64,000 bases of DNA, taken from positions 243,366 to 307,365 of the forward strand of contig JAJDEN010000045.1 in NCBI GenBank assembly GCA_029259775.1, in the 5' to 3' direction. The DNA is from Planctomycetota bacterium. Its GTDB lineage: Bacteria > Planctomycetota > PLA2 > JAEUHO01. This document shows, piece by piece, positions 52,935 to 62,625 of this stretch (its first letter is position 1; each line of letters begins with the position of its first letter). The notes below the pieces were generated by a model. It was not told the origin of the DNA. It saw only the letters and a program-made list of their open reading frames with translations, and ran no database searches. Made by a program: the position numbers and the translations under genes.

Positions 52935-54230
52935 ATGAAGAAAGTGCTCGTGATCGGCAGTGGTGGACGGGAGCACGCGCTCTGCGAAGCCCTCTCTCGC
53001 AGTCCCCAGGTGGGACAGATCTTCTGCGCACCCGGCAACGGCGGCATTGCCGACCTGGCCGAGTGCCTGAGCGACTACCTCGCCGGTGACTTTGCGGGCC
53101 TCGCGGACTTCGTGGAGGCCCAGTCGATCGACCTCACCGTCGTCGGACCGGAGAACCCGCTGGTCGACGGCATCGTCGATTACTTCCAAGAGCGCGGCTT
53201 GTCTGTCTTCGGCCCGACGAAGGCCGGTGCGCAGCTCGAAGGCTCGAAGGCCTTCTGCAAGGACCTCATGGCCCGGCATCACGTGCCGACGGCCGGCTAC
53301 CGCGTCTTCGACGAGTTCGATGACGCCCACGGCTACCTGCAGAGCCTCGACTACTACCCCGTCGTGCTCAAGGCAGACGGCCTGGCTGCGGGCAAGGGCG
53401 TCGTGATCTGCGAGAACCGTGAGGACGCTCTCGCGACCATCACCGACATGATGGAGGCGAAGCGGTTCGGCGAGGCCTCCACGAAGGTCGTGGTGGAGGA
53501 GTTCCTGCGCGGCGAAGAGGCCTCCGTGCACGCCGTCACCGACGGTGAGACGCTGATGATCTTCCCGACGGCGCAGGACCACAAGGCGGTCCACGACGGC
53601 GACAAGGGACCCAACACGGGCGGTATGGGAGCCTACAGCCCGGCGCCGATCGTCGAGGGGCCGATGCTGCGCAAGATCGAGCGCGACATCCTGCTGCCCG
53701 TGCTCGACGGCCTGCGCAAGCTGGGCATCCGCTACCGCGGTGTGCTCTACGCCGGGCTGATGATCACCAAGGGCGGCCCGCGCGTCATCGAGTTCAACGC
53801 GCGCTTCGGCGACCCCGAGACCGAGGTCATGCTGCCGCGGCTCAAGAGCGACCTCTACGCGATCCTCAAGGCGGCGGCCGACGGCAAGCTGTCCGAGCTG
53901 GATCCGCCGGAGTTCGACGAGCGTCCGTGCGTGGGCGTCGTCATGGCGTCGGGTGGCTACCCGGGACCCTACGCGGCCGGCAAGCCGATGTACGGGCTCG
54001 AGGACGCGGGCGCCCAGCCCGACGTCACGGTCTTCCACGCCGGCACACGCTTGCGCGACGACGGCGGTCTCTCGACGGCCGGGGGGCGCGTCGTCTGTGT
54101 CACCGCCCGCGGGGACGACTTCCGCGACGCGCGGGACAAGGCCTACGGCGCGGTGGGGCGCATCCGCTGGGAGGGCGCCTTCTACCGCACCGACATCGCC
54201 CATCGGGCGATCGGCAAGCAGCCCGTCTGA
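52935..54230 (+). CDS. purD: Phosphoribosylamine-glycine ligase (GAR synthetase)
   Basis: 431 residues. Joins glycine to phosphoribosylamine with ATP in purine synthesis. ATP-grasp enzyme with KVLVIGSGGREHAL, CAPGNGGIA, VVGPENPLVDGIVD, FGPTKAGAQLEGSKAFCK, VVLKADGLAAGKGVVIC, AQDHKAVHDGDKGPNTGGMGAYSP and VIEFNARFGDPETE. Length is typical. Starts at the ATG before KKVLVIG; no other pur gene adjoins. Confidence 0.97.
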   Translation: MKKVLVIGSGGREHALCEALSRSPQVGQIFCAPGNGGIADLAECLSDYLAGDFAGLADFVEAQSIDLTVVGPENPLVDGIVDYFQERGLSVFGPTKAGAQLEGSKAFCKDLMARHHVPTAGYRVFDEFDDAHGYLQSLDYYPVVLKADGLAAGKGVVICENREDALATITDMMEAKRFGEASTKVVVEEFLRGEEASVHAVTDGETLMIFPTAQDHKAVHDGDKGPNTGGMGAYSPAPIVEGPMLRKIERDILLPVLDGLRKLGIRYRGVLYAGLMITKGGPRVIEFNARFGDPETEVMLPRLKSDLYAILKAAADGKLSELDPPEFDERPCVGVVMASGGYPGPYAAGKPMYGLEDAGAQPDVTVFHAGTRLRDDGGLSTAGGRVVCVTARGDDFRDARDKAYGAVGRIRWEGAFYRTDIAHRAIGKQPV

Positions 54231-54337
54231 TCCGGGCGCGGGCGAATCCCTCGGGACCTCGGACTTCGCCACGGCAAGACGTGTCGGCGCAGCGTTAGGA
54301 TCCATGCACCCGCAATGGCTCCTGCTGGAGGAATCCG

Positions 54338-55033
54338 ATGCGTACCCTCGCGATTACCGTTCTCGCCCTGGCCTGCCTCATCCCGGCCGCCGCCCTGACC
54401 TCGAGCGCCTCGACGGCGAAGGACCGCGCGCTGGTCCTGAGGCTCAAGAAGCAGCGCCTCACGAAGATCGAGTTCAAGGAGACCAACCTCAAGGGCATCG
54501 TGAAGTGGCTGCGGGTCGCGACCAGCAAGAACATCATGATCAAGAAGACAGCCCTCGCGAAGGCCGGCGTCGATTGGGAAGACCTCACCTGGACCCTCAG
54601 CCTGAAGAAGGTGAGCGTCTGGACGTTCATGAACGAGGTCATCGCCAAGCCGCATGACATGGCCCTCAAGGTGAAGGGCAACATCGTGTTCATCACCTCG
54701 AAGGTGGACGGCTACGGCAAGCCCGTCACGAAGATGTACGGCATCACGCACATCACGTGGACGAAGACGGACTTCATCGGCCCGGACATCAACCTCAACC
54801 CCTCCGGCTTCGTGGCGGAGGAGTACACCCCCGAGGTGATCCGCGAGGACGATCCGCTGAACAACGGCGACGCGGTTGCCGAGCTCCTCAAGGACATCCT
54901 GCACCCCAAGCTCTGGGAAGCGAACGACACCTGGAGCATCCGCGCCACCGACCGCTACCTGGTGATCCGTGCGCCGGCGGAGGTCCACAACCGCATCCCG
55001 CGCGTGTTGGGCAAGATCGCTTCGATGAAATAG
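54338..55033 (+). CDS. Exported STN-like (secretin N-domain-like) protein
   Basis: 231 residues with a signal peptide (MRTLAITVLALACLIPAAAL) and GGAGGA before the ATG. Residues about 40-135 have the beta-alpha-beta layout of secretin/TonB short N-terminal domains: IEFKETNLKGIVKWLRVATSKNIMIKK, DLTWTLSLKKVSVWTFMNEVI and MALKVKGNIVFITS, then KMYGITHITW. No secretin barrel or other secretion gene is nearby. Function unknown. Confidence 0.7.
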   Translation: MRTLAITVLALACLIPAAALTSSASTAKDRALVLRLKKQRLTKIEFKETNLKGIVKWLRVATSKNIMIKKTALAKAGVDWEDLTWTLSLKKVSVWTFMNEVIAKPHDMALKVKGNIVFITSKVDGYGKPVTKMYGITHITWTKTDFIGPDINLNPSGFVAEEYTPEVIREDDPLNNGDAVAELLKDILHPKLWEANDTWSIRATDRYLVIRAPAEVHNRIPRVLGKIASMK

Positions 55034-55129
55034 CCGGCAAGGCCGGGGACGTAGCGCTGAAGCCGGCGGGACGTAGGACGCGCCGGGGCACCCCGGGCGG
55101 CCGTGGACCGCGCCCTGTAGGATGGGCGC

Positions 55130-55636
55130 GTGGACCCTACCGCCGCCGAGATTGAGCAAGCCGTCCTCGCGTTCGAGGCCTTCCTCCGCGAGAAGCGGCT
55201 GAAGATGACGGACCAGCGCCGCACCATGGTGCGTGTCGTGCTGGACAAGCGTGGGCACTTCACGGCCGACGAACTCAACCGCAAGCTCGTAGCCGATGGC
55301 GAGTCGGTCTCCATGGCGACGCTCTACCGCGCGCTGGCCCTGCTCGAAGAGGCGGGACTGCTCGAGGGGCACGACTTTGCCGACGGCCAGCGCCGCTATG
55401 AGCGGGCGCTCCACCGCGAGCACCACGACCACATGATCTGCGTCGACTGCCGCGCGGTCATCGAGTTCACGAACGAGCGGATCGAGGAACTCCAGGAGGA
55501 GGTCGTGCGCCGGCACGGCTTCTCGATGCATGACCACAGCCTGACGCTCTTCGTCAAGTGCGACGAGTGGCATGGCACAGGCGCTTGTGCGCGCCGCGCC
55601 AAGATCGAGGCATCCCAGCAGGCCTCGCAGGGCTGA
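55130..55636 (+). CDS. Fur-family metal-dependent repressor
   Basis: 168 residues from a GTG. Winged helix: LKMTDQRRTMVRVVLDKRGHFTADELNRKL, VSMATLYRALALLEEAGLLEG. Metal sites: HREHHDHMICVDCRAVIEF (His cluster, and the first CxxC of the structural Zn site), then HDHSLTLFVKC and GTGAC near the end. It regulates iron, zinc or peroxide genes; which metal cannot be told. tadA starts five bases downstream, so they share a transcript. Confidence 0.92.
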   Translation: MDPTAAEIEQAVLAFEAFLREKRLKMTDQRRTMVRVVLDKRGHFTADELNRKLVADGESVSMATLYRALALLEEAGLLEGHDFADGQRRYERALHREHHDHMICVDCRAVIEFTNERIEELQEEVVRRHGFSMHDHSLTLFVKCDEWHGTGACARRAKIEASQQASQG

Positions 55637-55640
55637 CGCC

Positions 55641-56150
55641 GTGAGCGACGACGGCACCTATCCTGACGAGATGGATCCTGACGAGAGGGATCCCGCCGAA
55701 GCGGCGCGCGACGAGGCGTTCATGCGCGAGGCGCTCGAAGAGGCCCGGCAGGCCGTCGATGTGGGGGAGGTCCCGGTGGGGGCGGTGATGGTCCACCGCG
55801 GCCAGGTGATTGCTCGCGGCCACAACCGGCGCCAGCTCGATGGCGACCCGACGGCGCATGCCGAGATCCTCGTCATGCGTGACGCTTCCGAGGCGCTCGG
55901 CCAGTGGCGGCTGGAGGACTGCACCCTGTACGTGACGCTCGAGCCGTGCTTCATGTGCGCTGGTGCGACCGTGAACGGGCGGCTGCCGAGGCTCGTCTTC
56001 GGCGCCATGGACCCCAAGGCGGGGGCCGTGGGCAGCCTGGCGAACGTCCCGGGCGACAAGCGGCTGAACCACCGCCCGGAGGTCCGTGGCGGCGTGCTGG
56101 CCGAGGAGTGCGGCCGGATCCTCACGGAGTTCTTCGCGGCTCTGCGCTGA
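55641..56150 (+). CDS. tadA: tRNA-specific adenosine deaminase
   Basis: 169 residues from a GTG five bases after the Fur-like stop; an ATG at 55671 gives a 159-residue version closer to the usual length. Converts A34 of tRNA-Arg(ACG) to inosine. Zn-deaminase motifs HAEILVMRDA (His, catalytic Glu) and EPCFMCAGA (PCxxC), preceded by EVPVGAVMVHRGQVIARGHN. C-terminal helices as in TadA. Confidence 0.95.
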   Translation: MSDDGTYPDEMDPDERDPAEAARDEAFMREALEEARQAVDVGEVPVGAVMVHRGQVIARGHNRRQLDGDPTAHAEILVMRDASEALGQWRLEDCTLYVTLEPCFMCAGATVNGRLPRLVFGAMDPKAGAVGSLANVPGDKRLNHRPEVRGGVLAEECGRILTEFFAALR

Positions 56151-56228
56151 CCACGGGCGCGGTGCCATCGCCTTGGCCCTCCCCATGTGGCGGCGCGGTC
56201 GCTACGCTTGGCGCAGGAGGAGGGTGAG

Positions 56229-57203
56229 ATGAGCGAGTTCGAGTCGGGTGCCGGGGGCCCGCCCCCGCCCCCGCCCCCGCCGCCGTCCCCGCCGCCGTCC
56301 CCGTCTCCGTCCCCGCCCCCGGCACCCGTCCGCCCCGAGACGCCTCACAGCTTCGAGTTCTCGTTCGGCGCGACGCTCTCCAGGACGCTCTCGTGCTTCG
56401 GCAAGAACCTCATCCCCTTCCTCCTCGTTGGTCTCGTCGTAGCCGTCCCTCTGGGCCTGGTGATGCTCGGTGCTGGAGCTGCCGTCTGGCATGGCGAGGA
56501 CGAGTGGATGTTGGGGTCGGGAGAGCACGACCCGTCCTTCTTCTGGGACCGCACGCAGGCGGAGATGGGCTTCATCGGCCCGTTGATCTCCACGGGGCTT
56601 CCCATCGTGCTCCAAGCACTACTGACGCTTGCGGTGTTCCACTACCTTGGCGGGAGCAAGCTACAGCTCGGCCGCTCCCTCAGCCGCGGGCTCGGTAGCA
56701 TGCTCAACGCAGCGCTCGTGGCGATCCTCACGTACCTGGGTGTCGTCGCTGCCCTCATGCCCCTCACGATGGTCGTCACGCCGTTCATCGCGCTCGAGAG
56801 CGAGATCGGGATCCAGGTTCTAGCTGTCGCGGGCGGCATCGCCAGCGTCATGGTCTTCTGCGTGTTCTTCGTCTCCGTGCAGGCGTGCGTCGTCGAGCGG
56901 CTGGGGCCGACGAGAGGAATGTCGCGGAGCACGATTCTGACGAGGGGGGCGCGGTGGCAGGTCTTCGCGATGCTCATGCTCGTCTGGGGCGCTGGGCTGG
57001 TCGTGGTCCTCGTCCTGCAGAGGGTCGTCGTCGGGGACGAACCCGCCACGTGGGCCTCGGCCCGGCTGGGTATCCTGATCACCGTGGCCACCTCTGCGCT
57101 GTTCGGCGTCTTTCATGCCGTGGCTGCGGCGGTCTTCTATCACGCACTGCGCGACGCCAAGGAAGGCGTAGGCATCGACGAACTCGTCCGGGTGTTCGAC
57201 TAG
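56229..57203 (+). CDS. Polytopic membrane protein with Pro-rich N-terminal tail
   Basis: 324 residues. GGAGGAGGG precedes the ATG. Residues 9-36 are almost only Pro and Ser, from a (CCGCCC)-type repeat in the DNA. Six to seven hydrophobic helices follow, starting FGATLSRTLSCFGKNLIPFLLVGLVVAVPLG, including GGSKLQLGRSLSRGLGSMLNAALVAIL and ending AVFYHALRDAKEGVGIDELVRVFD. The layout resembles DUF975/GdpP membrane-domain proteins found near RDD and DUF58 genes. It converges on that operon with a 6-base gap; function unknown. Confidence 0.7.
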   Translation: MSEFESGAGGPPPPPPPPPSPPPSPSPSPPPAPVRPETPHSFEFSFGATLSRTLSCFGKNLIPFLLVGLVVAVPLGLVMLGAGAAVWHGEDEWMLGSGEHDPSFFWDRTQAEMGFIGPLISTGLPIVLQALLTLAVFHYLGGSKLQLGRSLSRGLGSMLNAALVAILTYLGVVAALMPLTMVVTPFIALESEIGIQVLAVAGGIASVMVFCVFFVSVQACVVERLGPTRGMSRSTILTRGARWQVFAMLMLVWGAGLVVVLVLQRVVVGDEPATWASARLGILITVATSALFGVFHAVAAAVFYHALRDAKEGVGIDELVRVFD

Positions 57204-57209
57204 CAGCGG

Positions 57210-58127
57210 CTAGGACTCTGGCGTGTGCTTGTCCTGCTTGCGCTTGCCGAGCAGCATCCGTTGCTCGAGGCGTGCCCGCAGAGCCCCGTAGAACGCCGAC
57301 AGGAATGCGCCGACGTCCCTGCGTCCAATCTTCCGCTTCCAACCGATCTTCGCGGCGATCCGGTCCGCGACGGCTTGCAGCAACGGGGGGTCGGCCTGTC
57401 CCCGATCAAGCCGACGCAGCACGCCCTCCAGGACTTGGAGCTCGTAGGCTCCGTAGATGTCCAGTTGCTCGTCGGTGAAGCCATGCGCTGGGGCTCGTTG
57501 CGCACGGCGGCGGATAGGCGCGTCGCCTCCCATGTCGTCTTCCAAGTTCGTGCGCGGCGTTGTCACGACGACCGTGCCGGCGACGATGTCGCCCGCGCGA
57601 AGCCGGTTCCGGTTGAACAGGGGCAAGGCCGAGATGGCCAGGAGCCAGACCGACGCCAGCAGGCGAGCCCACTCGGGTGCCGACTCCCAGAACGCCTCCG
57701 GCGCGAGGATCGCGATCAACGGAAGGTGCACCTCGAGGATCCGCATGACGTTGCGGACCGTGATGGCCTCGACGGTCAGGGCGCCGCCCTCGGCCTCCAT
57801 GATGCGAATGCCCATGCGGCGCTTGCCGGGGGTCGTCCCGTGTCCGCGCGACTCGAACCAGATGAAGTACCCCGTCTGCAGCAGGAACAGCGCGACGTAG
57901 ACGAAGGCCCATAGCCAGCCGCCTGTCTCGTCGAAGCCTGTCGCCGCCCCCGCCGCGACCACGATGAGGATGCTCGAGACGATGATGATCACGGCATCGA
58001 TGAGGAACGCGCCGATGCGGTCCCCGACGCGGGCGATTGCGAATTGCAGCCTGACGCCCTCGGGGGTCACGACCTCGTGCACGCGCTCTTTGCCGGCGGG
58101 GCGTAGGACGTCGACGGCCACGGTCAT
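57210..58127 (-). CDS. RDD-family membrane protein
   Basis: 305 residues. ATG at 58127 overlaps the SpoIIM-like stop (ATGA). RDD domain with three to four helices: RVGDRIGAFLIDAVIIIVSSILIVVAAG, FVYVALFLLQTGYFIWFESRGHGTTPGKRRMGIRIM, LPLFNRNRLRAGDIVAGTVVV. A cytoplasmic C-terminal helical region (about 215-305) ends very basic. Last gene of the six-gene operon. Confidence 0.88.
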   Translation of the reverse strand: MTVAVDVLRPAGKERVHEVVTPEGVRLQFAIARVGDRIGAFLIDAVIIIVSSILIVVAAGAATGFDETGGWLWAFVYVALFLLQTGYFIWFESRGHGTTPGKRRMGIRIMEAEGGALTVEAITVRNVMRILEVHLPLIAILAPEAFWESAPEWARLLASVWLLAISALPLFNRNRLRAGDIVAGTVVVTTPRTNLEDDMGGDAPIRRRAQRAPAHGFTDEQLDIYGAYELQVLEGVLRRLDRGQADPPLLQAVADRIAAKIGWKRKIGRRDVGAFLSAFYGALRARLEQRMLLGKRKQDKHTPES

Positions 58128-59125
58128 GACGCCTTCCGATCTCGCCCGAGCACCAGCGGATACCAGATCCAGAACGCCGCCGTCGAGGCGGCCAGGGCCC
58201 AACGCGCCGGGATGCTCGTCACCGTCTGGCGGAAGATCCCCTCGATCAGGCCGGCCACGAGGAACATCAGCACGGCGCCCAGTACGAGGACGCCCGCGTC
58301 GCGGCCCCGCCGCGCCAGGTTGCGCAGTCGTGTCTGGCGGCCGGGGAAGACGAGGCTCTGCGCGATGGCCAGGCCCGCGGCGCTGCAGAGGAGGACCGCG
58401 AGAAGCTCCGTGACGCCGTGCGGCGACAGCCAGGCCCAGAACTCCATGCTCAGTCCGCGCGACGCGTACAGCGCCCAGAACGCGCCGAGGAGCAAGCCCG
58501 TCGTCGTCAGCAACAAGAAGACGGGAATGCCCACGATGAAGCCCAGGGCGAAGCACATCATGCCGACGCGCGCGTTGTGGGTGAACAGGTAGGAGGCGAA
58601 GGCGGCGAGGCCGCCTGACTCGTGGTCCGTGTCGTAGAGGGCCTCGCGCAGCGAAGCCGTCGACGCCAGGGGGCCGCGATCTCCGGCGTAGTCCCCAGGG
58701 ACGAACGCGTAGAAGCGGTCCTGATCCTGCGTCGTGAGGACGAAGCCCGCGATGGTTCCCACGAGAAGCGCGAACGTGGCGACCGCGATGTGCCGTCCGT
58801 AGCGCCGCAGCGCCTGCGGAAAGGACGTGAGGAAGAAGGCCGCGATCGTCTCACGCAGGTGGCGACGCACGCCGTACACCGCGAGGTAGGCACGTTGCGT
58901 GAGTCCCTCCAGGTACAGCAGGAGGTTCCGGTCGAGGGAGATCGCCCGCGCCACGCTGAGCGACGACAATGCGTGGCGATAGAGCTGGGGCAGCGCGAGG
59001 AGCTCCTCCTCGCCGAGGCAGCGCAGCCCCTTCTTCTCGACGCGGTCCACGAGCGACTCGAGCCGCTGCCAAGCGGCCTCCCGCTCCGAGCGGAACTCGT
59101 AGCTGCGTAGCCGGACCTCCGCCAT
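58124..59125 (-). CDS. SpoIIM-like (DUF95) membrane protein
   Basis: 333 residues. Cytoplasmic N-terminal helices (1-105), then about six membrane helices with ASYLFTHNARVGMMCFALGFIVGIPVFLLL and MEFWAWLSPHGVTELLAVLLCSAAGLAIAQSLV, which match the stage II sporulation M family found outside spore formers. Its start shares a base with the DUF58 stop (TGATG). Role in such clusters is unknown. Confidence 0.9.
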   Translation of the reverse strand: MAEVRLRSYEFRSEREAAWQRLESLVDRVEKKGLRCLGEEELLALPQLYRHALSSLSVARAISLDRNLLLYLEGLTQRAYLAVYGVRRHLRETIAAFFLTSFPQALRRYGRHIAVATFALLVGTIAGFVLTTQDQDRFYAFVPGDYAGDRGPLASTASLREALYDTDHESGGLAAFASYLFTHNARVGMMCFALGFIVGIPVFLLLTTTGLLLGAFWALYASRGLSMEFWAWLSPHGVTELLAVLLCSAAGLAIAQSLVFPGRQTRLRNLARRGRDAGVLVLGAVLMFLVAGLIEGIFRQTVTSIPARWALAASTAAFWIWYPLVLGRDRKAS

Positions 59126-60438
59126 CAGATCAGCTCCCGGCGCTTGATGGCGAAGTAGCGGTTGAGAAGGCTCGTTGAGAGGGCGTTCGGGGGCGTATCG
59201 ATCACGAAGACGCCCAGGTGCTCGAGGCGCCTCAGGACGAGGTCGCGCTCGCGCACGAAATCGCCTGCGACGACGGCCTGATGCAACGCCTCCAGGGATC
59301 CCGGCAGCTGCCCTGCGACGCGATCCAGGTCCGGATCGCGCAGCGTCACGAACACGACGAGGTGCTTCCGGGCCAGCCGCGTGACGTTCTCCACCATGAG
59401 CTCGGCCGTCACCGTGTCGACGAAGTCCGTCATGAGCACGACGAGGGACCTGCGCGCCAGGCGCGCGGCCAGCTCGGCGAGACCGAGCGTGAAGTTCGTC
59501 TCGGTGGTCGTGTACTCGAGCTCTGCGGACGTCTGTTGCATGCGGCGGAAGCCGCGCATGCCGGCTTCCGGCGCGACGTAGCCGCGGGCGCGTTCATCGA
59601 AGGCGTACATGCCGACCTTGTCACCGGCGCGCGCACTCGTCTGGCCGAGGAGGAGGCCGGCGTGAATCGCATGGTCCAGCTTGGGCAGGCCGGCCATGGG
59701 CTCCGACATCAGGTATCCGGTGTCGAACGCGATGATCACCTGATGGTTGCGCTCGGATCGGAAGTCCTGGCAGATCAGCTTGCGATGCCTGGCCGTGGCG
59801 GACCAGTTGATGGCCCGGTGGTCCATGCCCGGCACGTACTCACGCATGGCATCGAACTCGGAACCCTCGCCCACGAGGCGTAGGAGCTGCGTGCCCTGGG
59901 TCGTGTCGCGCTCGCGCGCCCACTGCAGCGCGGCGCCGCGTACGGCATGGATGTTGGGCACGACGGCGACCTCGAGTTCCTGTTCGGCGATGCGACGGCG
60001 GCTCATCAGGCCGAGCGGCCCCGCCCAGCGCAGCCAGACTCGTTCGATGCGGCACGTGCCTCGCCGTAGGGGCACGAGATCTACGGTCACCCTCGTGGGG
60101 GCATCGGCTTGGAGGGGGGCGTTCGTCGAGGACTGGGGCACCAAGAGCGGTGAGAGGTCCAGCAGGACTTCGACGGCGCGCGTCCCGCTGCGGCTGCGGG
60201 GTTGGAGTGTGACCTCGACTTCATCCTGAGCGCCGACGAAGAGGACCGCGGGGGCGACGACGGCCACGTCGAGGCGACGGGCCGGCAGTCCGAGGATCGC
60301 GTCGATGCCCAACAGGAGCGAGCAGCCACCCATCCACGCGATCCACGGCGTCCAGAGCTCGGGCCCAAGCAGCAGGGGTAGCGCGGCCAGCGGGAAGCCG
60401 GCAGCGAACAACAGGAGGCAGCGCGGTGTGGGACGCAT
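59125..60438 (-). CDS. DUF58 protein with VWA-like core
   Basis: 437 residues. Two N-terminal membrane helices, a beta domain (about 55-175), then the DUF58 signature REYVPGMDHRAINWSATARHRKLICQDFRSERNHQVIIAFDTGYLM, and a VWA-like end (KVGMYAFDERARGYVAPEAG, LVVLMTDFVDTVTAE). DUF58 partners with MoxR ATPases in many phyla. Its start overlaps the MoxR stop (TGATG). Confidence 0.93.
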   Translation of the reverse strand: MRPTPRCLLLFAAGFPLAALPLLLGPELWTPWIAWMGGCSLLLGIDAILGLPARRLDVAVVAPAVLFVGAQDEVEVTLQPRSRSGTRAVEVLLDLSPLLVPQSSTNAPLQADAPTRVTVDLVPLRRGTCRIERVWLRWAGPLGLMSRRRIAEQELEVAVVPNIHAVRGAALQWARERDTTQGTQLLRLVGEGSEFDAMREYVPGMDHRAINWSATARHRKLICQDFRSERNHQVIIAFDTGYLMSEPMAGLPKLDHAIHAGLLLGQTSARAGDKVGMYAFDERARGYVAPEAGMRGFRRMQQTSAELEYTTTETNFTLGLAELAARLARRSLVVLMTDFVDTVTAELMVENVTRLARKHLVVFVTLRDPDLDRVAGQLPGSLEALHQAVVAGDFVRERDLVLRRLEHLGVFVIDTPPNALSTSLLNRYFAIKRRELI

Positions 60439-61394
60439 CAGCGGGGCGCGGCGACCTCATCGACGATTTTGCGGATCGCGCTGCGCTCGTCGATGCCCTC
60501 GATCTCGGCGGACGGGGAGAGGACGACGCGGTGCGCGAGCGTCGGGCCCGCGAGGCTCTTGACGTCGTCGGGAATCACGAAGTCCCTCCCCTGCACAGCG
60601 GCCAGCGCGCGGGATGCGCTCGAGAGCATGCCCGCGGCACGCGGCGATGCACCGCAGTGCAGCGTGGGCTGCTCACGCGTGGCACGAACGAGGTCCACGA
60701 TGTAGTCGAGCACCTCGGGGGCCATCCGGACGGAGCTCACGGTCTCGCGGCACGCTTCTAGCGTGGCCAGATCCGCGACCGTCTCCAGGCCGAACGTGGC
60801 GAGGTCTGGCATGGCCGTGCTTTGGCCGTGGCGCTCGACGATCTCCCGCTCGTGATCACGGCTCGGATACTGGATGTCCGCCCGGAAGAGGAACCTGTCG
60901 AGTTGCGCTTCCGGCAACGGATACGTTCCCTCCTGCTCGAGCGGGTTGAGCGTGGCGACCACCATGAAGCCCGGGCCGAGGTCGTGCGTCGTGCCGTCGA
61001 TCGTCACGATGCGTTCCTGCATCGCCTGCAGCAAGGCGGCTTGTGTCTTCGGCGGCGTGCGGTTGATCTCGTCGGCGAGCAGCAGCTCCGTGAAGATGGG
61101 CCCCTTCGTGAGGCTGAACTGATTCGTGCGGAAGTCGAAGAGGTTCGTGCCCAGGATGTCGCCAGGCATGAGGTCCGGCGTGAACTGGATGCGCTGGAAC
61201 TGCAGCGAGAGACAAGATGCGAAGCAGCGCGCGAGCAGCGTCTTCGCCGTGCCCGGCATGCCATGTACCAGTACATGTCCGCGGCACAACAGGCCGAGGA
61301 AGAGCAGGTCGAGCGCTTCTGTCTGTCCCACGACGACGCGTCGCACTTCGGCGTGCAGGCGCTCTCGTAGATCATGTACGGCTTGAAGATCCAT
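60438..61394 (-). CDS. MoxR-family AAA+ ATPase
   Basis: 318 residues. Walker [25 protein letters not shown], Walker [25 protein letters not shown], sensor [21 protein letters not shown], sensor 2 [11 protein letters not shown] chaperone-like ATPase that acts on VWA-containing partners; here the DUF58 protein is encoded next. Its start overlaps the DUF4350 stop by 23 bases. Confidence 0.96.
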   Translation of the reverse strand: MDLQAVHDLRERLHAEVRRVVVGQTEALDLLFLGLLCRGHVLVHGMPGTAKTLLARCFASCLSLQFQRIQFTPDLMPGDILGTNLFDFRTNQFSLTKGPIFTELLLADEINRTPPKTQAALLQAMQERIVTIDGTTHDLGPGFMVVATLNPLEQEGTYPLPEAQLDRFLFRADIQYPSRDHEREIVERHGQSTAMPDLATFGLETVADLATLEACRETVSSVRMAPEVLDYIVDLVRATREQPTLHCGASPRAAGMLSSASRALAAVQGRDFVIPDDVKSLAGPTLAHRVVLSPSAEIEGIDERSAIRKIVDEVAAPR

Positions 61395-62625
61395 GGAGGA
61401 TTTCCCTTCTCCATCGGTGGATGCGTTGAGCGGTCCGCAGCACGGCGGTGACGCCCGCTGCGGCTGACTTGCCGGACGTCACGTCGGCGCGTAGCGCGGC
61501 CAGTGAGTCGTGCGTTCCCCGGCGCTCGCCCATGAGTTCGAGCCACGCTTGGAGTTCGCTGCCTGTGAGCGACCGAGGCGCGCGGAGGCCCCGCCGCGCG
61601 TCGAGAACGGCGCGCCGCAGGTACTTCGTGAGGACCTCCCCCTTGGCGCCTCGATAGCGCAGGAGCTCGACGGTGTTGGTGATGAGTGAGCGCCGGCCGG
61701 GCTCGATCACCGGGGCGGCCCGCTCCGCGGCGCCGAAACGGCCCATCCCGGCCCAGAGGACCAGCACGACGATCACGGCTGCTTGCAGGAGCAGCAGGAC
61801 CAGGGGGAAACTGAACAGCTCGCGCCAGATGGATGGTTCGCGCTCGTAGCCGTGGATCGTCTCGTCGATGACGACGACGCCGCCCGCGGGGCGGACGCGT
61901 TCCAGCGCAGCGACGGTGAGGGCCGCGTTGTCCCCGTGGCCCAACCCGCCGTTGCTCAGCAGGTCAGGGTCCGTGAGGATGACGACCCGTGTCCCTTCCA
62001 CGTGGGTCTCAGCGAGCAGCATGCCTCCGGCCGACACGAGCAGGGGCTGGAGCCCGCTGCCGGTGATCACTTGGGCGATCGGCGTGGGGAACCGAGGCGA
62101 GAGGTCCTCCCACGGCTGCACACCGACCGGCTGCCCGCTGCGCAGCACCGGCTCTCGCTGCACGCGCGCTTGGATGCCCAGTGCCTCCAACGCCTGCTCG
62201 ACTTCACCTGCAGGGCGGAGCCAGAGCTTCTTCACCCATCCGGCCTTGGAGGGGTCTCGCTTCGCTTCCCACTTCGACAGCACGAGCAGGACGGTGCGCG
62301 CAGACTCGACCATCTCTTTGAGCGCATCGCCGCGCGGTGTGCTGATTGCGCAATCGTGCGGCTCCGCGATGACCAGCAACCCTGCCTCAGCCGCCTTCGC
62401 GCTCGAGTTGTGGCGACTCGTGATGACGGGGATGTCGATCGCATGCAGCAACTGCACGAAGGCGGAGTGGCCGACGGCCGAGTTGCTGTAGGTGTCCGCC
62501 TGGTACGACGCGACACGCTCCATGTCAGGACCGAACACGGAGAGCAACAGGGCACCTAGGAAGGACACCGCGCAGATGCCGACGAACCAACGCGTCGGGG
62601 TCTTGGAGAAGGCGCCCTCGTTCAT
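61372..62625 (-). CDS. DUF4350 membrane protein
   Basis: 417 residues. One N-terminal membrane helix ([20 protein letters not shown]), an exported domain of DUF4350 type ([71 protein letters not shown]), then a second helix ([23 protein letters not shown]) and a cytoplasmic helical tail. Glutamine-amidotransferase-like fold without an obvious catalytic Cys. ATGA overlap with the DUF4129 stop. Confidence 0.88.
   Translation of the reverse strand: MNEGAFSKTPTRWFVGICAVSFLGALLLSVFGPDMERVASYQADTYSNSAVGHSAFVQLLHAIDIPVITSRHNSSAKAAEAGLLVIAEPHDCAISTPRGDALKEMVESARTVLLVLSKWEAKRDPSKAGWVKKLWLRPAGEVEQALEALGIQARVQREPVLRSGQPVGVQPWEDLSPRFPTPIAQVITGSGLQPLLVSAGGMLLAETHVEGTRVVILTDPDLLSNGGLGHGDNAALTVAALERVRPAGGVVVIDETIHGYEREPSIWRELFSFPLVLLLLQAAVIVVLVLWAGMGRFGAAERAAPVIEPGRRSLITNTVELLRYRGAKGEVLTKYLRRAVLDARRGLRAPRSLTGSELQAWLELMGERRGTHDSLAALRADVTSGKSAAAGVTAVLRTAQRIHRWRREILHGSSSRT

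Noticed and set aside
58124..59125. Evidence for spore formation
   Set aside because: SpoIIM-like proteins are widespread in non-spore-formers in MoxR/DUF58 clusters; no other sporulation gene is present.
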